Of a stretch of 64,000 nucleotides of DNA, positions 51,101-57,100 are shown piece after piece. Source of the stretch: Branchinecta lynchi. Lineage: Eukaryota; Arthropoda; Branchiopoda; Anostraca; Branchinectidae. The number at the start of each line of letters is the position of its first letter. The first letter of the stretch is position 1. The translations under genes were made by a program, and so were the position numbers. The notes under the pieces were generated by a model, which was given only the letters and a program-made list of their open reading frames with translations, ran no database searches and had not been told where the DNA came from. Where the stretch lies: the NCBI GenBank assembly GCA_023053575.1, contig JAKZAP010000014.1:7068001-7132000 (forward strand), written 5' to 3'.

Positions 51101-54100
51101 CTCTGTGCTTGAAATATTTAGTAATTGCAAACGTAAGCCATAGCCCAAAAATGACTTAAAATGGCAGAAACCTTGAAGACATATATTAATATCATTTTCT
51201 TATAATTTCTTCAACCGTGACTTCTTCGAGCTTAATGTCTTCAACCAAGGAAATGCAGGCTTTTATTCAGATTCGAATCTGCCGCGTCTGGGTGAATTTG
51301 GGTTTTCGTGCGAGTAACATACATTCCGAACGTTAATACCAGAGCCCCGTGTGAAAAAATAAAAATTCACTTATATGGGTAAAAATAAGTCGGTGTTTTC
51401 AAATGTCATATATAATAGGACCAAAGGTTTTGATGGGATCCCAAAAATTTAATATTTATTGGACTTCTTGATCCAGACAATCATCGAATCCTGTAGATTT
51501 CTGGTCTCCACCAAACCCCTTTTACGTTATGTTGTTTATCCATAAACAACCGCTTACATTTGTTGAAAATGACTCATTTGTCCGGCATCGCATATGAATT
51601 CAGCGTACCTCCTTACCCCTTAAACGGCCAGCGATAGTCGCCAGACTGCTTACCTGACCCCAGACTGATAACACCAGGAATGAATTCGACTGAATTGTCT
51701 GTCTGACCTCGACAAAACGACAGTGAGTCACGGCGGCGAGTGCGGGGGATTAAAGGCAATATATAGCAAGAGATAAATATTCTTTGAGCCTGAGCTGACT
51801 TTGAAACATTTATTCAAACAATGTTTACAACGGATACGTCAGCTACGATTCTTCATCAGCGATATTATTACAGGTTTGTTTCCTTCCCCGAAGTAGAACC
51901 AGAGGACTGACAGCCTGACGAGGACCCTTGCCAAGAAGGGCCGAAATATCGCTGATGAAGGATCGTAGATGACGTATCCGTTGTAAACATTGTTTGAATA
52001 AATAGCAAGAGATGTCCTTTAAAGTTGAATTTTTCTTCTAGATCATGCGGCGAATGTGTCGACATCATTGGTTGCGGCTTCTGTTCCGTTGGAAACAGCA
52101 CCTACTGCCTCAGAGCTAACCCGTACGCGCCGGAAACCGGCTCGCGTAGTCCTGCATGTTCTGCAAAAAGAGAAAACAACCTGTGGTCCTACTACTGGTG
52201 CCCATCTGATTATGGCTGGATGACGATTGTCGGACTGATTGTATACCTGATTTTCTATTCGCCTGGTAAGATGTTTCCATGTTCAGACTCTCTTCTTTTC
52301 CTTCAGCTAGTTCTACAAGTCCGTACCGAAACTGAGACTTCTTGATCCTAGTCACCGTCGTCCAACTCAGCCTCTGTTTTGGTCTATGTTTTCGACCAGA
52401 CGAGATACTAGTCATCAAACGTTTCCGATTAAAATAACAACAAATTTTGAGCAAGAAAGATAATAAAAAAGAAAGAAGACATCCAAAATATTCGTAACGA
52501 TGAAGTGATTGCAGTGGTGGCCCGAACCAGTCAGGCCAGGGGGGGGGGGGGGGTGAGACCCCTCATTTCAAGGACTTCTTGATCCCAATATACGGTTCAG
52601 ATGTAACGACAAAAAAGCACCGTTGCCGAGAAGTGGCACATTCTCCACCAACAAATAATAGAACGGTCGTAAAACTGACTGCAATGTATCAGCTGAAATT
52701 ATTCCTGCGACAAAAATGTTTATATATAATTCGTAACCTGGCTTTTAATTTCAGCTTTCACTAAAGAGGAAAGCTTCCAAGTACTGTACCCAGGACGAAT
52801 TAAAGTATGCGCCGCAGGTGAATTTTTTTTTAATCTGCCTTTTTCTGGCAGAAAGTAGCCCAGTTCGTGGGTAAGTCCGGTTTCTACCGACAGGATCTAA
52901 AAATGTACCGCCAAACGTGTCACCGGGTCCATGAAACAATCAGTAACGATTTAACTGTTGAGGTCTTTTTTGTAATGAAAATTTGTGAATTTGTCGTTCG
53001 CTCCCTGGCATCAATTTTTATCATAAGAGACCAAGAATATACCATGTAGTAAGAAGTCTAGCAAACCAGACAAGCCGTGATAGACACTGAACAAGAAGCA
53101 CTGCAGTACTTAAAGATTTATACGGCCGTCTTTTTCTCTTCCAAACTTAGCGACTTTTTTATGGAACATGGAACCTTCGGCCCAAAGTGCCATATAGCGA
53201 TCGTAAAGGGCTGTCCGCTGTCGGTTTGCAACTCTTCTTGGTCTGCCCAAATTTTTCTATTTCGTAAGCTATGACTGGAAAATAATGATGATGATGAAAT
53301 TTGAGACTTTTAATTGGCCCACCACATAAACTCAAAAAAACTTGCCCATGCGATCGTCCGTTAGGGCAGAAATGGCCAAATGGCAGTCCGATTTTATTGA
53401 AACTTGGACGTTTTCGGAAGTGTTCCGAGTCGAGTGATACTGATGTGTGGTAGCCGGGTAGGAGCCATAGGTGGTAGATGCCATATGTATGTCATTTATG
53501 TGTCCAAACCTCTGCTGGCCCTGGTGGGGGCTTGGAGGGTGGTGAGAATTTATGAAACGCCTGGGGAACAAGAGGGTTGAGTGATTGGGATATTACTTGG
53601 ACGATACGAAGGTCATGGGCCCTAGATATGCTATTTCGAGACCCGGCCCACATTATCGTGCAAAAATACTTTTTACCAGACGATACGTTCTCGTGATTTC
53701 CAAGAGTCCATGATCATTCTTATCTCAAGGGTTTTGCTTACAAATGACCACTACAACCCCACGAATTGGTAAATTCCTACTTCCACCCTCTTACCCAGCC
53801 TTTCAAGTACCATATCTAGCTCTTCTGGTTCTTATTTTCACTACCGCGTCATTCCTGTTTACTCGTTTCAGGTATCGGACCCATTCCTTGGGCCATCAAC
53901 TCGGAAATCTACCCTACTTGGGCTCGTAGCACTGCGAATAGCGTGGCGACATCTACTAATTGGTTCTTCAACTTGCTGACATCTGTGACGTTTTTGACTG
54001 TTGTTTCTTTGATTGAAAAAGAAGGTAGGCGTCTCGCTCGAGCTAAGCGTTTATTTTTGTCAAGAGCAAAATAACACTAGGGAGTAGCGCCTATTCTTCC

Positions 54101-57100
54101 CTTGCTTCGCAAACGGGCCATACTCACAGCGCCGCCCACTCACTGTCCGACATTTAAGGCGAGGCAAACCTGCGGGCTTATAAATTTCTAGTAAAGCTAA
54201 GATGCGGTCCGCACACATAGGAAACATGGAATGTTGTATCTTTTTTGCTGTGTTCAGAATATGAAGTTATTGGAGCAAGCACTGGTGCACGACAGATTGA
54301 ATTTTAGTATGGACGTTCACTATCGCCAGTGGTGGTAGTGGCACTGCTATACTAGTTTGTCACTTTTTTCAAGTCTTTGCGCTACTCTCTAGCAGTGGCG
54401 TCACGACTGGGGGGGGGGGGGGGGGGGTAATGCTGTCGGCTAGTCGGTAAAAAATAACCGAGATAATAACAGTTGATTTTCTTCATGAAAACAGTCGATT
54501 TTTCTGAAAATTGGTCGATTTTTGTAAAAATCAGTCGATTTTTTAAAAAAACTTCCATTTTTGTTGTACGAAACAGTCGTTTTTTTTCTGCAGTAAAAGT
54601 CGGTAAAAATTACCAGCCAGTCGGTAAATGCATCTTCCCCCCCCCCAAACATTTTGGCTAGTAACGCCTCTGCTCTCTAGAGTTATTTGGCTCTGATTTT
54701 TCTTCATGTCCGGATTTACTTCTATTTGTTATTTATCGTTGATGTGAAGAGCACTGACTTTTTCCATCCGATTAAACAGTTGATGACGGATCTTTACTTT
54801 CCAAAAAATCGTCAGTGAGACAGCGAAATTAAAAAGAAAATGAAGATATTGAGATATTGACTGCGCTTAACGAATAATTCCGCTGATGTTTGTTTCGGCC
54901 TTATTTCGGCCCTTCTTGGCAAGGGTCCTCTTCAAAGTCAAGCTAGAAAAACGAACTGTGAACTATTTTTGATGGTGCGAAATGGATACGTCAGCTGAAT
55001 TTTATTAGAGCTATTTTATTAGGAACGGCATCATCAGCGAAAGAAAATTCAGACCCCAAGCTCTTCTCTACAACAAAACCAGAGTCAACCCAAATGCAGA
55101 AAAATCTCTTACCGATCAACGACCCAATCGAGCAGCAAAAACAGCAGCCTTGTCCAAAATGACACAGCAACCTTTTTAACTCTAAGCAACTCTCACTAAA
55201 ACTCTCACCAACATTTTAGCTAGTAACGCCTCTGCTCTCTAGAGTTATTTTGCTCTGATTTTTCTTCATGTCCGGATTTACTACTATTTGTTATTTATCT
55301 TTGGTGTGAAGAGCAATGACTTTTTTCCATCAGATTAAACAGTTGGTGACGGATCTTTACTTTCCAAAAAACGTCAGTGAGACAGCGAAATTAAAAAGAA
55401 AATAACGATATTGAGATATTGACTGCGCTTAACAAATAATTCCGCTGATATTTGTTTCGGCCCTTCTTGGCAAGGGTCCTCTTCAAAGTCAAGCTAGAAA
55501 AACGAACTGTGAACTATTTTTGATAGTGCGAAATGGGTGCGTCAGCTGAATTTTATTAGAGCTATTTTAGGCATCATCAGCGAAAGGAAATTCAGATCCC
55601 AAGCTCTTCCCTACACAAAACCAGAGTCAACCCAAATGCAGAAAAATCTCTACCTGATCAACGACCCAATCGAGCAGCAAAAACAGCAGCCTTTCCAAAA
55701 TGAATTCACAGCAACCTTTTAACTCTAAGCAACTCTCACAAAGAAATTCACAAAGTCAAATATTTAACGCTAAGCTAGAAGAAGGAGTATTTATAAAAGT
55801 TTTCTTTGTAGAATAAAAGTGGAAGCAAATAAATTCCATTTTCTAAAATGTTCATCTTTAGTTTCAAAGGGTTATTTCTCTCGAAGTACTTTACAGAACT
55901 TGTATCTTCGCTTTTCGAAAATTTAATAGCCAAATGTGGAAAAATAAATTAACAAACGTATGAAAAATATCACACAATCCCCCACATATTTGCCTTCTGC
56001 CGCCGTTAAAGTTACTTCACTGCTAAACTGGCTTTACTTGAACATCTGGACTAAGAAAAAACTCTACGAAGAAGGAAAACTTCAAACTTTTTCCGCCTTT
56101 GCCCTCTTTTCGGATCAGGCTTTTTGAACGATTGGACCTGGGCTCATTCTTAAATAAAAGAAAAAGAGGAACGAAAGAGATGTTGTAACTTTTCTCTTTA
56201 GCTATAGTGAAAATAAATTACCTGTGGAACTCGGTTAAGTTGCAGCCAGCTTAGAACATGGGAAAATAACGTGGAAAAGAAAAGTCTTATTTTGAACTCA
56301 TGGAATTCACTGCCTGAAGTTGCTCTTGCAATCATAATGAGGATTTTCATACTGTTTATGTGCTTGGTGATGTTGGGGGCAGAATTACTGTGAATAAAAG
56401 AATGAAGGATTTACTACGCTCTGCCCCATGGCAAAAGTGCAGAGGAAATGTAAAAGAAAATGAAATTTCAATGGAGTTTGATCACAGATGAGAACTAATG
56501 GGGTGGTGAACGGTAAACCTTCAATTCGAGGAGATAAGTATTATCTACACGGTCAATCGCAAGCCGGAAGCCCTTGGAACGTGCAAAGTAGAATGTAGAA
56601 ATAACGACAGTTTTGACGGTTTTCATTCAGTGTGAACACGCCCGATCTGGATTAGGACGGTTATGATGGCCTCACGATTGCGAGTGGAGGGCCCTGACAT
56701 TGCTTCCACGTCAACTTTATCTCAAGTAAAATACTTTATTTTGGACCATTCTACTTTACAGTTTTCTGCTTTACTACTTATTTCTACCTTTTTTTTTTTT
56801 GCTCAGATTACCATGAATAAATCAATATTATAATTTTTTGGCGCTCAATTTGAACACGATCTGTTTTTTTTTTGTGTCAAAATGTCCGTATTGAAAATAA
56901 AACAGAATTTGTGTTGTTCCTGCGAGGAAAAGAAGGTGAAATGATGAGCCTGATGATTGCAGCACTCCTAAATTAAGCGCTTCTTATTTTTATTTTAACT
57001 TTCTTTTACTATAAATCCAGAAGAAATCTACTTTGTACTAAATTCTGGAGGGCCAGTACTTTTTTTTTTCGTGCATAGGACCTACTATAATTTCGAGGAT

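Noticed and set aside
54902..54945. Active hammerhead in F5
   Set aside because: The catalytic box is TTGAAGA instead of CTGAAGA, in both copies of the duplication.
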